Positions 11,251-22,755 of a stretch of 64,000 nt of DNA are shown piece after piece. Source of the stretch: Ichthyophis bannanicus. Taxonomy: Eukaryota > Chordata > Amphibia > Gymnophiona > Ichthyophiidae. The stretch lies in assembly GCA_033557465.1 (NCBI GenBank), contig CM066034.1:413580159-413644158 (forward strand), given 5' to 3'. Below the pieces are notes generated by a model. That model was not told the DNA's origin. It saw only the letters and a program-made list of their open reading frames with translations, and made no database searches. The position numbers and the translations under genes were made by a program. Within the stretch, counting starts at the first letter, position 1. Each line of letters starts with the position of its first letter.

Positions 11251-14200
11251 ATGTCATGTTTGATCTGCAGTATTTGGGAACCGTTGAGCCGCAGCGCCCC
11301 CCATGATCTTAAACTGGTGTCCTGGAATGTAGGAGGGATCAAGACCCCGGTGAAGCGAACTAAGATCCTGCAAGCTTTAAAGAGAGGGAGGGTGCAGGTG
11401 GCCCTCTTGCAGGAGACCCATCTAACGGTTGCTGAACATGCCAAATTGCGCCGCGACTGGGTGGGCACGGCTTTGTCCGCCTCCTCAGACACGCGACGGC
11501 GGGGGGTGGCCATTTTAATCCACAAGACCCTGCCCTGTGAAGTGATTGCTGTTGAGGGAGATCCTGGGGGTAGGTATCTTTTCGCGCATGTTAAGATCCA
11601 GGGCGAGGAACTGTTTCTCGGGAATATCTATGCCCCTAATATCTATGACCATGCGTTCTTCAAGTCCATCCTGGCCAGGGTTTTGGGGGCCCCAAAGGTG
11701 CCAATCATTTTGGCGGGAGATTACAATTGCCCACATGACCCTCTTTTGGATCGCTCACACCCTCAACCGGGAGGGAGCTGGTGCTCCAAGGGGGTAGGCT
11801 ACCTTTGTGATTTGGGGGAGCTGGCAGATGTCTGGAGGGTGTTGCACCAGGGGAGCAGGGATTACACACATCTCTCGCGCGCACATCAAACGTGGTCACG
11901 CATTGATTATATTCTGGTATCAAAGTCCTGGTTTGGGAAGGTGGTCGAGGCGGAGATAGGACCGATTATTATCACTGATCATGCCATGGTCAGCATGGTC
12001 TGGAGGAGCGAGCGGGTGGGGACGGGTAAGTGGCTGTTTCCTAGCCATTTGTGGAAACGACCGGCATTTCGCGATTATGTGACCAAGCGCTGGGATGAAT
12101 TTGTGGAATTTAATGAAGGTACGGCTAGTACGGTGGCTTCCTTTTGGGAGGCTGGGAAGGCCGTGCTCCGTGGGCATATTATAGCCTATGTGGGTGCGGA
12201 ACGTAAAAGGCTCAATGCAGAGGTCTTACGATTGACGGAGGAGCTGCGCGGCGCCAAGGCTACGGCTATGCGGAGCTCGGTGGGCATTGGCGGGTACGTG
12301 GAGCTCCAAAAGCAGCTGAATGATTTGTTGCAGGAGCGGGCGCTTCAGTCCCAACAATACTACCGCCATCAATTTTTCCGGTATGGCGATCGAACGGGGA
12401 CACTCCTGGCGCGGTTGGTGAGGGAGCGCACGGGACCTCGGGGGGTGGCGGTGATACGGGATGTGGCAGGGAAACGCTCGACACGTCCTGAGGAGATAGT
12501 GCGCGTCTTCCGGTCTTTCTATGAGGGGCTCTATGCGTCGGAGGAGGGCGAGGTGTCGGCCTTGGATGAGTTCCTGGAGCGGGTCCCACTCCCGATACTC
12601 TCTGAAGAACAGAGGGCGCTGTTGAACTCCCCAATGACGGGGGAGGAGATTCACCGGGCGATTAAGGCAGGCCCTCCTCATAAGGCTCCCGGCCCGGACG
12701 GTTATTCATACGAAGCGTATAAGCTACTGGCTCGGGAGGTGGTGCCCACGCTTGCAGCCGTATACGCGGAGGCTGCGGAACTTGGCACTTTTCCGAGAGA
12801 TATGCGTACGGCCAGTATTATCCTTCTCCCCAAGCCGGACAAGGATCCTGAGGAGCCTGCTTCCTATCGACCGATTTCTTTGATCAATGTTGATCAGAAG
12901 CTCTTTGCGTCAGTGCTTGCAGCACGGCTTCAGCTCATTCTCCCGGTCTTAGTGGGACCTCATCAGGCGGGCTTTGTGAAAGGCAGGGAGGCTAGTGTAA
13001 ACATCAGTAGGGTGTTGTTGGGTATGGAGCAGTCCGCGCAGGCCCGGGACCCATTGATACTGGTCAGTCTGGACTCGGAGAAGGCCTTTGACAGGGTGTC
13101 CTGGCGATATATGTTTGCGGCCCTGCGGAGGTTTGGCTTTCAGGGTTTATTCTTGCAGTGGCTTCAGGCGCTTTATGAGTCCCCTTTGGCGGTGGTTGAG
13201 GACGGGGGGGTGAGATCGCGGCCCTTTTCGTTGGCGCGGGGTACGAGACAGGGTTGTCCGCTCTCCCCTCTTCTTTATGTTATGCAGCTGGAACCCCTTT
13301 TGCTTTCCCTGTTGGAGTCTGATCAGATTAAGGGCGTTACTTGGCGGGATGGCAGTGTGAAGCTTAGTGCGTTTGCGGACGACATACTTCTGTGTCTTAC
13401 CACTCCGCGGGAGTCTCTGCCGGCGGCGCTGGACGTCATTGAGCGCTTTGGGGGGTTCTCCGGGCTCCGCATCAATCGGCATAAGTCGATGGTTCTGGAT
13501 GTGGAGGGACGCTCCCGGGATGCCTGGCGAGGCCCTTTCCCGCTCAAATGGGCAACGGAACAAATCCGCTATCTGGGGGTCCAGATTCCTGCCTCCCTGG
13601 TGAATTTGTATGATGTTAATGTCGGGCCTCTTCTTGCCTCTACGCTGGCGAAACTGCAGAGATGGAGGGATCTTCCGCTTTCCTTAATGGGAAGGGTGGC
13701 CCTGGTAAAAATGATTGAATGGCCCCGTTGGTTGTACTTGCTCCGGAACCTCCCGATCTGGCTCCGTAGACGCGATTTGCGGGAGCTCCATAGACAGGTG
13801 GGGCGTTTTCTTTGGAGGGCTCGCAGGGCGCGCATAGCGCTGGCAACGCTGATGCGCCCAGTCCAGGAGGGGGGTGTGGGGTTGACCTCCCTGAGAATGT
13901 ATAACCTCTGCTATGTTGTGCGGCGTATCAGTGACCTTGTGCTGGGTAATTTGGAGCGGGTACCGGTTCGTCTCATAGACCAGTTCTCTGAGAATTGGCA
14001 TAGAACTCATCTGTTGCATTGTGGGGGGGGCGCGGCTGCCGCAGGCGTGGCGGGCCTCTTGCTATCTGCGTACGCTCCGTGTGGCGTGGCGGTACCTGTG
14101 TCGCCTTCGGGGGCTTCATTGGGCTACTACTGATTGCTTACCCCTTGTGGGTAATCATCACTTCTTGCCGGGTACTGTAGGCGGGATGGCCAAGGCATGG

Positions 14201-15088
14201 TCACAGGCGGGGATTGAGTACGTTAGCCAGCTGCGTATGGAGACTTTGGATCAGTTGGAGTCCTTTCAGACGTTGGCGAGGCGATATACTCTGCCGGCAG
14301 CGTCGTTTTATTACTATCTGCAGGCGCGTCACTATGTGCTTAGCCTCCCTGGGAGGGATGTGCTGTTATCTCGAGAACGGAGTCTTTGGGCTGTGTTGGG
14401 ACAATTTCAGGAGAGCGCCACAACTCGGAGGTTGCTGGACGTTTTGGCGCCCGTGGACGATGGCGCAGGATTGCGGACTTTGGTGGAACGCTGGCGGAAG
14501 GATGGATTGGCGGATCTCACGATTGACTTGCTGGGGGTAGCCTTCCGGAGGGTATGTGTGCTGTCGGAGGCGGTGCGTCATCGGGAAATGCAATATAAGT
14601 TGCTCTGGAGGGCCTATGTTTCGGAGGTGGGTGCCTGTAGGATGGGGCTGGTGGAGTCGGATGTGTGTGGTCTCTGTGGGGAGGAGGTGGGCACCCTCTT
14701 TCATCGGTTTTGGTCCTGTCCGGTTATCCAACAGTTTTGGGGGACAGTAGGGTCCAAATTGGCCGCCTGGGTGGGGGATAGCGGAGATCTACGCCCTCTC
14801 TGGTGTCTGTTCCATGTGGAGCCTCCGGACACCTGGGGGGCGGTGCCTCGTGGGCGGTTCTATGAGAAGGCCTTTCTGGTGGCTAAGCGGTCTATCTTGC
14901 GCCACTGGTTGACGGGGAGGGGACCAGTTCTCCAGGAATGGGAGGGGCAGCTCTGCGAGTTCATGCATATGGAACGCAGGACGGCCCGGATCCTGGGGGG
15001 CAAGGCTTGGGCTCGATTTCAACTTACTTGGGCGCCCCTGCTATGCTCCTCGGGCCTTACGAATGTGGAGGGCTTGGATCCTAGTTGA
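11251..15088 (+). pseudogene. L1 ORF2 protein (endonuclease and reverse transcriptase), one frameshift
   Basis: ORF2p nicks the target and reverse-transcribes L1 RNA in place. Endonuclease blocks are visible from about residue 21 (LKLVSWNVGGIKTP, LLQETHLT, ILAGDYNCP, SRIDYILVS, ITDHAMVS). RT blocks follow (HKAPGPDGYSYEAYK, ASYRPISLINVD, SLDSEKAFDRVSW, RQGCPLSPLLY). The catalytic FADD lies at about residues 708-711 in SAFADDILLCL. A C-terminal zinc knuckle reads CGLCGEEVGTLFHRFWSCP. The frame breaks in a run of eight G at about 14022-14031, from …THLLHCGG into ARLPQAWRASC. Combined length is about 1,279 codons, typical of L1. The catalytic residues I can check are intact. Confidence 0.9.
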
Positions 15089-15177
15089 GCGGTTCTGGGA
15101 GCTATTGATACTGGTGGGGGCTCTAAGGGGTTCTGGGAGTAGCATTTGGGGGGTACGGTACTGGCTCTGGGCTGTGG

Positions 15178-15262
15178 GGTGAAGGGGGGGAGTTGGGGGG
15201 GGGAGTTGGGGGGGGGAGTTGGGGGGGGTGGGAGGGCGGATGGGGGCTGGGGGGTGAGGGGG
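15178..15262 (+). repeat. G-rich tract in the L1 3' UTR
   Basis: Repeated gggggggagttgggg-type units follow ORF2. G-quadruplex-capable polypurine tracts in the 3' UTR are a known feature of L1 elements in other vertebrates. Confidence 0.75.
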
Positions 15263-15547
15263 GGTTGCTGCACCTGCAGTTGAGAGGGGACCAAGTTGAG
15301 AAGTGTGGTCCTGGGCATATCTCTGTCTTTTCTATGCAATCTCGGGGAGGGGGATATGGGTAGTCGGACTTTGTATTAGTCTTGAGCCTCACTGTCATGA
15401 GTGAGATGGCTATGGTGTTATTGTTGTTGTAGTTGCTGTTGCTTATTCTCTGTGAGCCTGTATTTGCCTACGTTGGAGGCCTGCTGTATGGTCTGTTTTA
15501 TAGAAAATATTAATAAAAAATGATTTTACATAAAAAACAGAAGAGAG

Positions 15548-15950
15548 CTTTCTGGTTAAATTTGGAACCCAGCAGAGAGCTTGTAGTTTAAATGTAATAG
15601 TCACTTTAAAACACAGAAGAGAACTCTCTGGTTACATTCCATACCCAGCAGAGAGCTTGTAGTTTAAATTTAATAGTCACTCGGGGCCTAGTATCAGCAA
15701 AGTAATTTTAGTTTAAATTTAACACACAGAAAAGAGCTTTCTGGTTAAATTTAGAACCCAACAGAGAGCTTGTAGTTTAAATTTCATAATAAGTCAGAGC
15801 CTAGCAGCAGCAAAGAGCTGTAATTTAAATCAAATCTGAATATAACTTAGCATAAAAGGCAAAACAGGGTCAGTACTCTGTGAGCAACAAATAAAGTCTT
15901 CTAGAGACCTCCTGTACTTCTGTCCGTCCTCGGTCCTTTACAAATTTGTA
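15548..15950. repeat. LTR-like unit with ~110 bp internal repeats, right part
   Basis: Continues the array cut by the L1. Copies of agagctttctggttaaattt, cccagcagagagcttgtag and cctagYatcagc recur with a period near 110 bases (cctag at 15687 and 15800). After the last repeat comes caacaaataaagtcttctag and then cggtcctttaca, which looks like the polyadenylation (R/U5) end of an LTR. I therefore read the joined unit (about 9410-9602 plus 15548-15940) as a solo LTR with repeated enhancer-like blocks. This is an inference. Confidence 0.55.
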
Positions 15951-15959
15951 TATTTCCTT

Positions 15960-16078
15960 TCCTTTCCTGGCTTTAGCCAAAAGGTTTATGTATTTTATGT
16001 ATTTTATTATTGTACACCGCCTTGATTGTTATAGAAAGGCGGTTTTTATCAAATTATTAAACCAAACCAAACCTTTAC
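15960..16078 (+). mobile_element. LINE 3' tail fragment (L2-like)
   Basis: The stretch tattgtacaccgccttgat, then agaaaggcggtttttatc, then an A-rich end with a CCAAA-type repeat resembles the 3' termini of L2-like LINEs (compare 40870-40940). Only about 120 bases remain. Confidence 0.5.
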
Positions 16079-16540
16079 AAAGAGGCCTTCTAACTAGGGG
16101 GCTAAAAAACCTGTGAAACGTTTTCAATAGGTGTTAACACCAGGTGGCAGGTCAAAAGGCCATTTTGAAAGACTCCTTCTATCCAAGCAAGGACTGTTAA
16201 TCACCCAGGAAGTTGGTCACAGCTTACCTCAGAAGCACAGGACAGGGTACTGTGTAACAGCCCTTTTAATAAGTGTTATTTCCCTCCCTCCCTCCCCAAC
16301 ACCCACCCACCCCTGGGATAATCATAGCTTTATAGGTACTTACACATCTTAAAGGAAAGGAGGTGCTCTCAGGTGAAGCTCATTATCCAAATCAGTCATA
16401 CACTAAGGACCTGAGATTAATTAAGGTTCAAGTGAACAAGGTATATTAAACGTATTAGGTACAGTTTTATTAGTATAAATATATATAGCAACCCTTAGTA
16501 AGTAAAGAACTTAAAGATCTAAACACAAGCATAAACTAAG
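16079..16540. other. Unrecognised intronic sequence
   Basis: No frame, tRNA or repeat that I can name. It contains a short CT-rich stretch (16283-16315). The 3' part may belong to the 5' UTR of the CR1 that follows. Confidence 0.35.
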
Positions 16541-17336
16541 ATGCAGACAGCAGTCCAGCAGCGAGATGAGGGCTTTCCAGTCTTTTGCATTGAGTGTCAC
16601 ATGTATGATTTTCACCCAATTGGTGAGAGGTCTTACATGTGCACTAGGTGCAAGGAGCTCTTTGCTCTCAGGGAACAAGTCTGCTCTCTAGAGGCTAGAG
16701 TAGCAGACTTGGAAAACATAAGAAAGACAGAGAGGTACATAGACAAGACCTACAGGGATACAGTCCTGAAGTCCCACCTCCAGTCTGGCAGCATCCCTGT
16801 TGCCATGGAGGACAGAGGTCACGAGACAGGAGAGCATCACCCTGGAGTGGCAGGAAGTGATCCTGTAACTAGGACCTGTCCTCCAGGTGATGTAAAATCC
16901 TCTCGCACCTCCAGGGCCATGTGCCCATGAGGGAAGGGTTAGGACAGCCGTTATAGTTGGTGATTCGATCATTAGGCATGTAGATAGCTGGGTGGCTGGT
17001 GGACATGAGGATCACCTGGTAACATGCTTGCCTGGTGCGAAGGTAGCAGACCTCACGCGCCACCTAGATAAGGTCTCAGATAGTGCTGGGGAGGAGTCTG
17101 CTGTCTTGGTACATGTCGGTATCAATGACATAGGAAAATGTGGTAGGGAGGTTCTGGAGGCTAAATTTAGGCTTTCCGATAGGAAGTTGAAATCCAGAAC
17201 TTCCAAGGTAGCATTCTTAGAAATGCTTCCCGTTCCACGCGCAGGACCCAAAAGGCAGGCAGAGCTCCGGAGTCTCAATGCGTGGCTGAGACAATGGTGC
17301 AGAGATGAGGGTTTTGGATTTGTTAGGAACTGGTGA
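16541..17336 (+). pseudogene. CR1 ORF1: Cys-rich/coiled-coil N-terminus and SGNH esterase domain
   Basis: The first frame (16541-16930) has CIECHMYDFHP … YMCTRCKELFAL, a CxxC…CxxC zinc-binding pair, then a short coiled coil (REQVCSLEARVADLENIRK). After a frame change near 16925 comes TAVIVGDSIIRHVDSWV, the block I of an SGNH-type esterase with its Ser, followed by ESAVLVHVGINDIGK. The latter is the GxND-like block III, here with I where T is usual. CR1 ORF1 esterases bind membranes or RNP and their role is not settled. The frame ends before the C-terminal Asp/His block is clear. Confidence 0.75.
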
Positions 17337-17639
17337 ACATTCTGGGAAAGGAGGGGCGCTTCTGAAGGGATGGGCTTCACCTTAACTGGGATGAAACCAG
17401 GCTGTGGACATTAACCTTTAAAAAGGAGATAGAGCAGCTTTTAAACTAGATAATAGGGGAAAGCCGACAGTCACCCAAGAGCGGATGGTTCGGAAGAATG
17501 TATCCTTGAAGGATACTACCAAAAGCAGAGAGGTTCCAAAAAAGAGTAAAGTAGCCCAAATGCCCTCGAGTATGGAGCAGACAGAACTTAAAGATCCCAA
17601 ATTACCCATGTCTACCAATAGCTAGATTAATATGAATAA

Positions 17640-20385
17640 AATACAGTCTCTAAAATGCTTGTATGCAAATGCTAAAAGTCTAAAAAATAAGATGGGAGAG
17701 TTAGAATATATAGCACTAAATGAGAGGTTAGATATGATTGGAATATCAGAGACATGGTAGAAGGAGGATAACCAGTGGGACACTGTGATACCTGGGTTCA
17801 AACTATATCGTAATGATAGAGCTGATCAAATTGGTGGAGGGGCTGTGCTCTATGTTAGAGAGGGCATTGTGTCAAAAAGGATTAAAGTTTTGCAGGAAAC
17901 AAAATTCGCTGTAGAATCTCTATGGACTGAAATTCCATGTAAAAAGAGGAAGACAATGGCAGTGGGGGTGTACTATTGACCACCTGGCCAGAATGAACAA
18001 ATGGATGATGAAATGCTCAAAGAAATCAAGGAAGCTAACAAACGTTACAGCGCAGTAATAATAATGAGTGATTTCAATTACCCCGGTATCGACTGGGTCA
18101 GTGTCACGGAAGGACATGCTAGGGAGATAAAGTTCCTAGATGAAATAAATGACTGCTTCTTAGAGCAGCTGGTTCATGAACTGACCAGAGGGGAAGCCAT
18201 ATTAGATCTAGTTCTTAGTCAAACACCAGATCTTCTGCAAGAGATAAGGGTGTGGGGGCCACTTGGCAATAGTGATCATAGCATGATCGCGTTTGATTTA
18301 ATTAGTGGAGGAGGGATAGTAAGGAAATCCGCTTTGATTTTTCTGAAAGGCGGTATATAAAACCGTTCAATAAATAAATAAAATAAAATAAATAACATTA
18401 CTACCTTTTAACTTTCGAAAGGGAGACTATGACAAAATGAGGAAAATAGTTAAGAAAAAACTAAAAGGAGCAGCTGCAAAGGTTAAAGACTTACATCAAG
18501 CTTGGGTGTTGTTGAAAAATACTATCTTGGAAGCCCAGACCAGCTGTATTCCATGCTTTAAGAAAAGTGGAAGGAAGTTCAAAAAACTGCCAGCATCGTT
18601 TAAAGGTGAGGTCAGAGAGGCTGTTGTTGCCAAAAAAGCATCTTGCAGGAAATGGAAAAAAGAGCCAAACGATGAAACCTGGAAACAGCACAAGCACTGG
18701 CAAGTCAAATGCAAGGCATTGATAAGGCAGGCAAAGGAAGAATTTGAGAAGAAGACTGCTGCGGAAGCAAAAACGCGAAATAAAGACTTTTTCAAGTACA
18801 TTCGTAGCAAAAAACCTTTGAGAGAGTCAGTTGATCCATTAGATGAAAGAGGGGTTAAAGGGGCACTAAAACGTGACAAGGCGATAGCGGAGAGACTGAA
18901 TGAATTCTTTGCTTCGGTCTTTACTGAGGAAGATGTAGGGATGTTACCCATGACTGAATTGGTATTTAAAGGTGCGGAAGAATTGAAGGAAATAGCGATA
19001 CATCGGGAAGATGTATTACAACTATTAGATAAACTGAAGAGTAGCAAATCACCTGGGCCGGATGGTATACATCCAAGGGTGTTGAAAGAACTGAAATATG
19101 AGATTGCAGACCTTTTATTAGTAATCTGTGAATTTTCATTAAAATCATCTGTAATACCTGAAGATTGGAGGATGGCCAGTGTAACACCAATTTTTGAAAA
19201 GGGTTCCAGGGGTGATCCGGGAAACTACAGACCCGTGAGCCTGACATCAGTACCGGGAAAATGGTAGAAACCATCATAAAGAACAAAATTACTCAGCATG
19301 TAGATAGTGGCCTAATGGGAGAAAGCCAACATGGCTTTAGAGAAGGAAGATCTTGTCTTACTAATCTGTTATGTTTTTTTGAAGGTGTGAATAAACAGAT
19401 GGACAAAGGTGAGTCGGCTGATATAGTGTATCTGGACTTTCAGAAAGCCTTTGACAAGGTCCCTCATCAGAGACTTTTGGCAAAAAGTCATGGAATAGGA
19501 GGCAGTGTACTATTGTGGATCGGGAACTGGTTAAAAGATAGAAAGCAGAGGGTAGGACTAAATGGCCAATTTTCCCAATGGAAAAAGGTGATTAGTGGAG
19601 TACCCCAGGGATCTGTGCTGGGTCCGCTACTTTTTGACATATTCAGAAATGACCTGGAAAAGGGAATAGCTAGTGAGTTTATCAAATTTGCAGACGGCAC
19701 AAAACTGTTTAAAGTTGTTAAAACCCAAGAGGACTGTGGAAAACTGCAGGAGGATCTGAATAAATTGGAAGACTGGGCATCAAAATGGCAGATGAAATTT
19801 AATGTGGACAAGTGCAAAGTTATGCACCTAGGAAAGAACAACCAACACTATGGTTACACAATGCAAGATTCCACATTGGGAACCACCACCTAGGAAAAAG
19901 ATTTAGGAGTCATCATTGATAATATGTTAAAACCCTCCGCCCAGTGTGCAGCAGCGGCCAAGAAAGCAAATAGAATGCTAGGTATCATAAGAAAAGGAAT
20001 GGAAAATAAAACAAAAGATATTATAATGCCTCTATATCATTCCATGGTGAGACCACACCTTGAATATTGTGTGCAATTCTGGTCGCCGTATCTTAAAAAG
20101 GATATAGCGTTATTAGAAAAGGTTCAGAGAAGAACCACCAAAATGGTAAAGGGGATGGAAGGATACTCCTATGAAGAAAGGCTAAAAAGGTTAGGGCTCT
20201 TTAACCTGGAAAAGAGACAGCTGAGAGGAGATATGATAGAAGTCTATAAATTAATGAACGGAGTGGAACTGGTAAATGTAGATCGATTGTTTACGTTATC
20301 AGAATATAGAAAGACTAGGGGACATGCAATGAAGCTACAGGCTAAACTATTTAATAAAAGAAAATATTTTTCACTCAACGTGTAA
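17640..20385 (+). pseudogene. CR1 ORF2: endonuclease and reverse transcriptase, broken
   Basis: Endonuclease pieces include CLYANAKSLKNKMGELEY (17662 on), MIGISETW, VIIMSDFNYPGIDWV and NSDHSMIAFDL. After the short tail insertion the frame resumes as FRKGDYDKMRKIVKKKL and continues into RT blocks SKSPGPDGIHPRVLKEL, GNYRPVSLTSVPGK, IVYLDFQKAFDKVPHQRL and [19 protein letters not shown]. The active site region reads IKFADGTKLF, so the second catalytic Asp of FADD has become Gly. C-terminal blocks (MVRPHLEYCVQFWSPYL) follow to 20385. At least four frame breaks are present. Confidence 0.85.
18334..18392 (+). mobile_element. Short LINE 3' tail inserted in CR1 ORF2
   Basis: A block gaaaggcggtatataaaacc followed by (aataaa)n interrupts CR1 ORF2 between its endonuclease and RT. 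It matches the ends of L2-like elements, so it is probably a severely 5' truncated LINE or SINE insertion of about 60 bases. Confidence 0.5.
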
Positions 20386-20859
20386 TCAAACTCTGGAATT
20401 TGTTACCGGAGGATGTAGTAAAGGCTGTTAGTGTATCTGGGTTTAAAAAATGTTTGGACAAGTTCCTGGAGGAAAGGTCCATAAACCATTATTAAGAAGG
20501 GACCCAGGATATCAATGCTTGACCTAGTACAAGCATTGTGGAACCTGTATCTTTTGGGGAAACTGCTAGGTATGTATGACCTAAATTGGCCACTGTTGGA
20601 AACAGGATACTGGGCTTGATGGGCCTTGGTCTGACCCAGTATGGCATATCTAATGTTCTTATGTTCACTGTTATCAAAGTCATCTTCTTGATAAATGGTG
20701 AGAAATTTCATAGTTTCCGCAGGTGAAAGAAGCAATCTTCCTTTTAGACAAATCACTGAGTTGAAAAGTAGGCTGTCTGTTCTATAAGTTTTCCCACAAA
20801 ATGAATGTTCAATACTGGTCAATAGTTTTGGGGCTTCCCTGGTCAAAGGAGTTCTTTCT

Positions 20860-21450
20860 CAAGAAGGAGTGCACACAGCATTTTTTAATGAGGAGGAGTT
20901 CACAATTTTTGTGGCCACTTCCATGAGACCTCTGTAGCTGGCTGTACTATTTTTGCTGGACAAAGGTTAAGGGGCAGGTCGTCAGCTATAGTCCTTTCAA
21001 GATTTGAGAGCCTTCTCCATTAGCTTGTTGAATGAGTCCCAGATGACTCTGCATGGGAGTAACGAGGAGATTTTCCCTTCTTTAACTGATGGTTGGCTCA
21101 GTGGAACTGTCTGTAGGCTGTGATGGAGACCTTTAAATTTGCTGGCAAAGTATGCTGCTAAATCACTGGTCATTGTGACTGGGAAGGCTGATTCTTTTGT
21201 GGGAATTGCAGTAGGCTGTTTACTATTTTCAATAGATGCTTCTTTGAATTTGCAGCCTGTTCAAAGCTAAGATAGAAATACAGTATTGTATTTTGGCAAC
21301 TGTTAAGGCCTGATGTTACATTTTGATTTATACCATTTCCTTTCCAATTTATGTCCCTGACACGTAAGGACAGAACCAAGGGGAGTGTTCCATGTAGGGC
21401 ATAGAACCTTCTTTAGTAGGGCTGTTTTTCTAAGGTCATTGCCAAGTGTA
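20860..21450 (-). mobile_element. L2-like LINE relic, antisense inter-domain region
   Basis: On the minus strand, fragments such as FEQAANSKKHLLKIVNSLLQ and LPANLK correspond to the segment between endonuclease and RT in L2 elements (compare the ISFAKQNYF region of the copy at 59.4 kb). No continuous frame. It separates two CR1 copies of the same orientation. Bases 20666-20860 are unassigned. Confidence 0.45.
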
Positions 21451-21457
21451 TATTCTA

Positions 21458-21550
21458 GATGTCTAGGAATAGCCTAATGGTTAGAGTAGAGGGCTAGAAG
21501 TAGGACAGCCAGGATTCAAATCCCACTGCTTCTATCATTGAAATTAGGAA
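21458..21550 (+). mobile_element. tRNA-derived SINE, head only
   Basis: Contains aggaatagcctaatggttag (A box region) and ggattcaaatccca (B box) with tRNA-like spacing. It is followed by a remnant of core sequence and ends against the next CR1. Confidence 0.7.
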
Positions 21551-21559
21551 GAGGTAAGG

Positions 21560-22755
21560 GTGTTGGGGCCACTTTGCAATAGTGATCATAGCAGTGTACT
21601 ATTGTGGATCAGGAACTGGTTAAAAGATAGAAAGCAGAAAGTAGGGCTAAATGACCAATTTTCCCAATGTAGAAAGCTGAATAGTGGAGTACCCCAGGGA
21701 TCTGTGCTGGGTCCGCTGCTTTTTAACATATTTGTAAATGACCTGGAAATGGGAATAATGAGTGAGGTAATCAAATTTGCAGATGACACAAAATTATTGT
21801 TAAAACCCAAGAGGATTGTGAAAAATTGCAAGAGGACCTTAATAAATTGGAAGACTGGATGCTCAAAAGGCAGATGAAATTTAATGTGGACAAGTGCAAA
21901 GTTATGCACCAAGGAAGAACAACTCAAACAATGGTTACACGACGCAAGGTTCCACATTAGGAACCACAACCCAGGAAAAAGATTTAGGCAACATCATGGA
22001 TAACATGTTGAAACCCTCTGCCCAGTGTGCAGTGGCGGCCAAGAAAGCAAATAGAATGCTAGGAATCATAAGGAAAGGAATGGAGAATAAAACAAATTAA
22101 ATTATAATGCCTCTGTATCGTTCCATGATGCGACCTCACCTTGAATAGTGTTTGCAGTTCTGGTCGCCATATCTTAAAAAGGATATAGCAGAATTAGAAA
22201 AGGTACAGAGAAGAGTCACTAAAATGGCAAAGCGGATGGAAGGATGCCCCTTTGAGGAGAGGCTAAAAAGGTTAGTGTTCTTCAACCTGGAAAAGAGACG
22301 GCTAAGGGGAGTTATGATAAATGTCTATAAATTAATGAATGGAGTGGAACGGCTAAATGTAGTTCTTTTGTTTATGTCATCAAAATGTAGAAAGACTAGG
22401 GGATATGCAATGAAGCTACAGTGTAACCATATAAAACTAATAAGAGAAAATATTTTTTCACTCAACATGTAAACAAACTCTGGAATTTGTTACTGGAGGG
22501 TGTAGTAAAAGTTGTTATTGTAGCTGGATTTAAAAAAGGTTTGGCCAAGTTCCAGGAGGAAAGGTCCATAAGCCATTATTAAAGGGGACCCGGGAAATCC
22601 ACTGCTTGTCCCAGTACAAGCATTCTGCAACCTGTGTCTTCTGGGGAAATTGCTAGTTATTTGTGACCTAGATTGGCCATTGTTGGAAACAGAATACTGG
22701 AATTGATGGACCTTGGTCTGACCTAGTATGGCATATCGTATGTTCTTATGTCAAC
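21560..22755 (+). mobile_element. CR1 LINE, 5' truncated
   Basis: Starts within RT (a few bases of the NSDHS region, then LLWIRNWLKDRKQKVGLN), continues through [19 protein letters not shown] and the catalytic block IKFADDTKLLL (FADD intact here), then FWSPYLKKDIAELEKVQRR. It ends with the CR1 3' tail (gaattgatggaccttggtct) near 22735. About 85-90% similar by eye to the copy at 16.5-20.7 kb. The jump from gatcatagca straight into RT implies an internal deletion relative to that copy. Confidence 0.87.

Larger units (their letters stand above)
9603..15531 (+). mobile_element. Near full-length L1 LINE with 16 bp target duplication
   Basis: A 5.93 kb L1-clade retrotransposon flanked by identical 16 bp copies of aaaaaacagaagagag (9587-9602 and 15532-15547). 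It has a short GC-rich leader (9603-9770), ORF1 (9771-10590), a G-rich spacer of about 660 bp, ORF2 (11251-15088), and a 3' UTR with long G-tracts (15180-15260) ending in AATAAA and a short A/T tail. Only about one frameshift per ORF disables it, and the duplication is perfect, so the insertion looks young. GC content is clearly higher than in the flanks. Confidence 0.93.
16541..20665 (+). mobile_element. CR1 LINE, nearly complete, degenerate
   Basis: A CR1-clade element with ORF1 (zinc/coiled-coil plus esterase), ORF2 (endonuclease plus RT) and the diagnostic CR1 3' end (ggcttgatgggccttggtct, then gacccagtatggcatatc, near 20615-20645). Several frameshifts and stops interrupt both ORFs, and a short foreign LINE tail sits at about 18334-18392. 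A second, 5' truncated copy of the same family lies at 21560-22755. Confidence 0.87.

Noticed and set aside
12226..12681. Long minus-strand ORFs across L1 ORF2
   Set aside because: Shadows of the GC-rich ORF2 on the opposite strand; no motifs.
15019..15398. Proline-rich minus-strand ORFs opposite the L1 3' UTR
   Set aside because: Produced by translating the complement of the G-tracts; low complexity.
21458..21550. Functional tRNA gene
   Set aside because: A and B boxes are present, but the acceptor stem does not pair and the sequence belongs to a dispersed SINE family seen elsewhere in the window.
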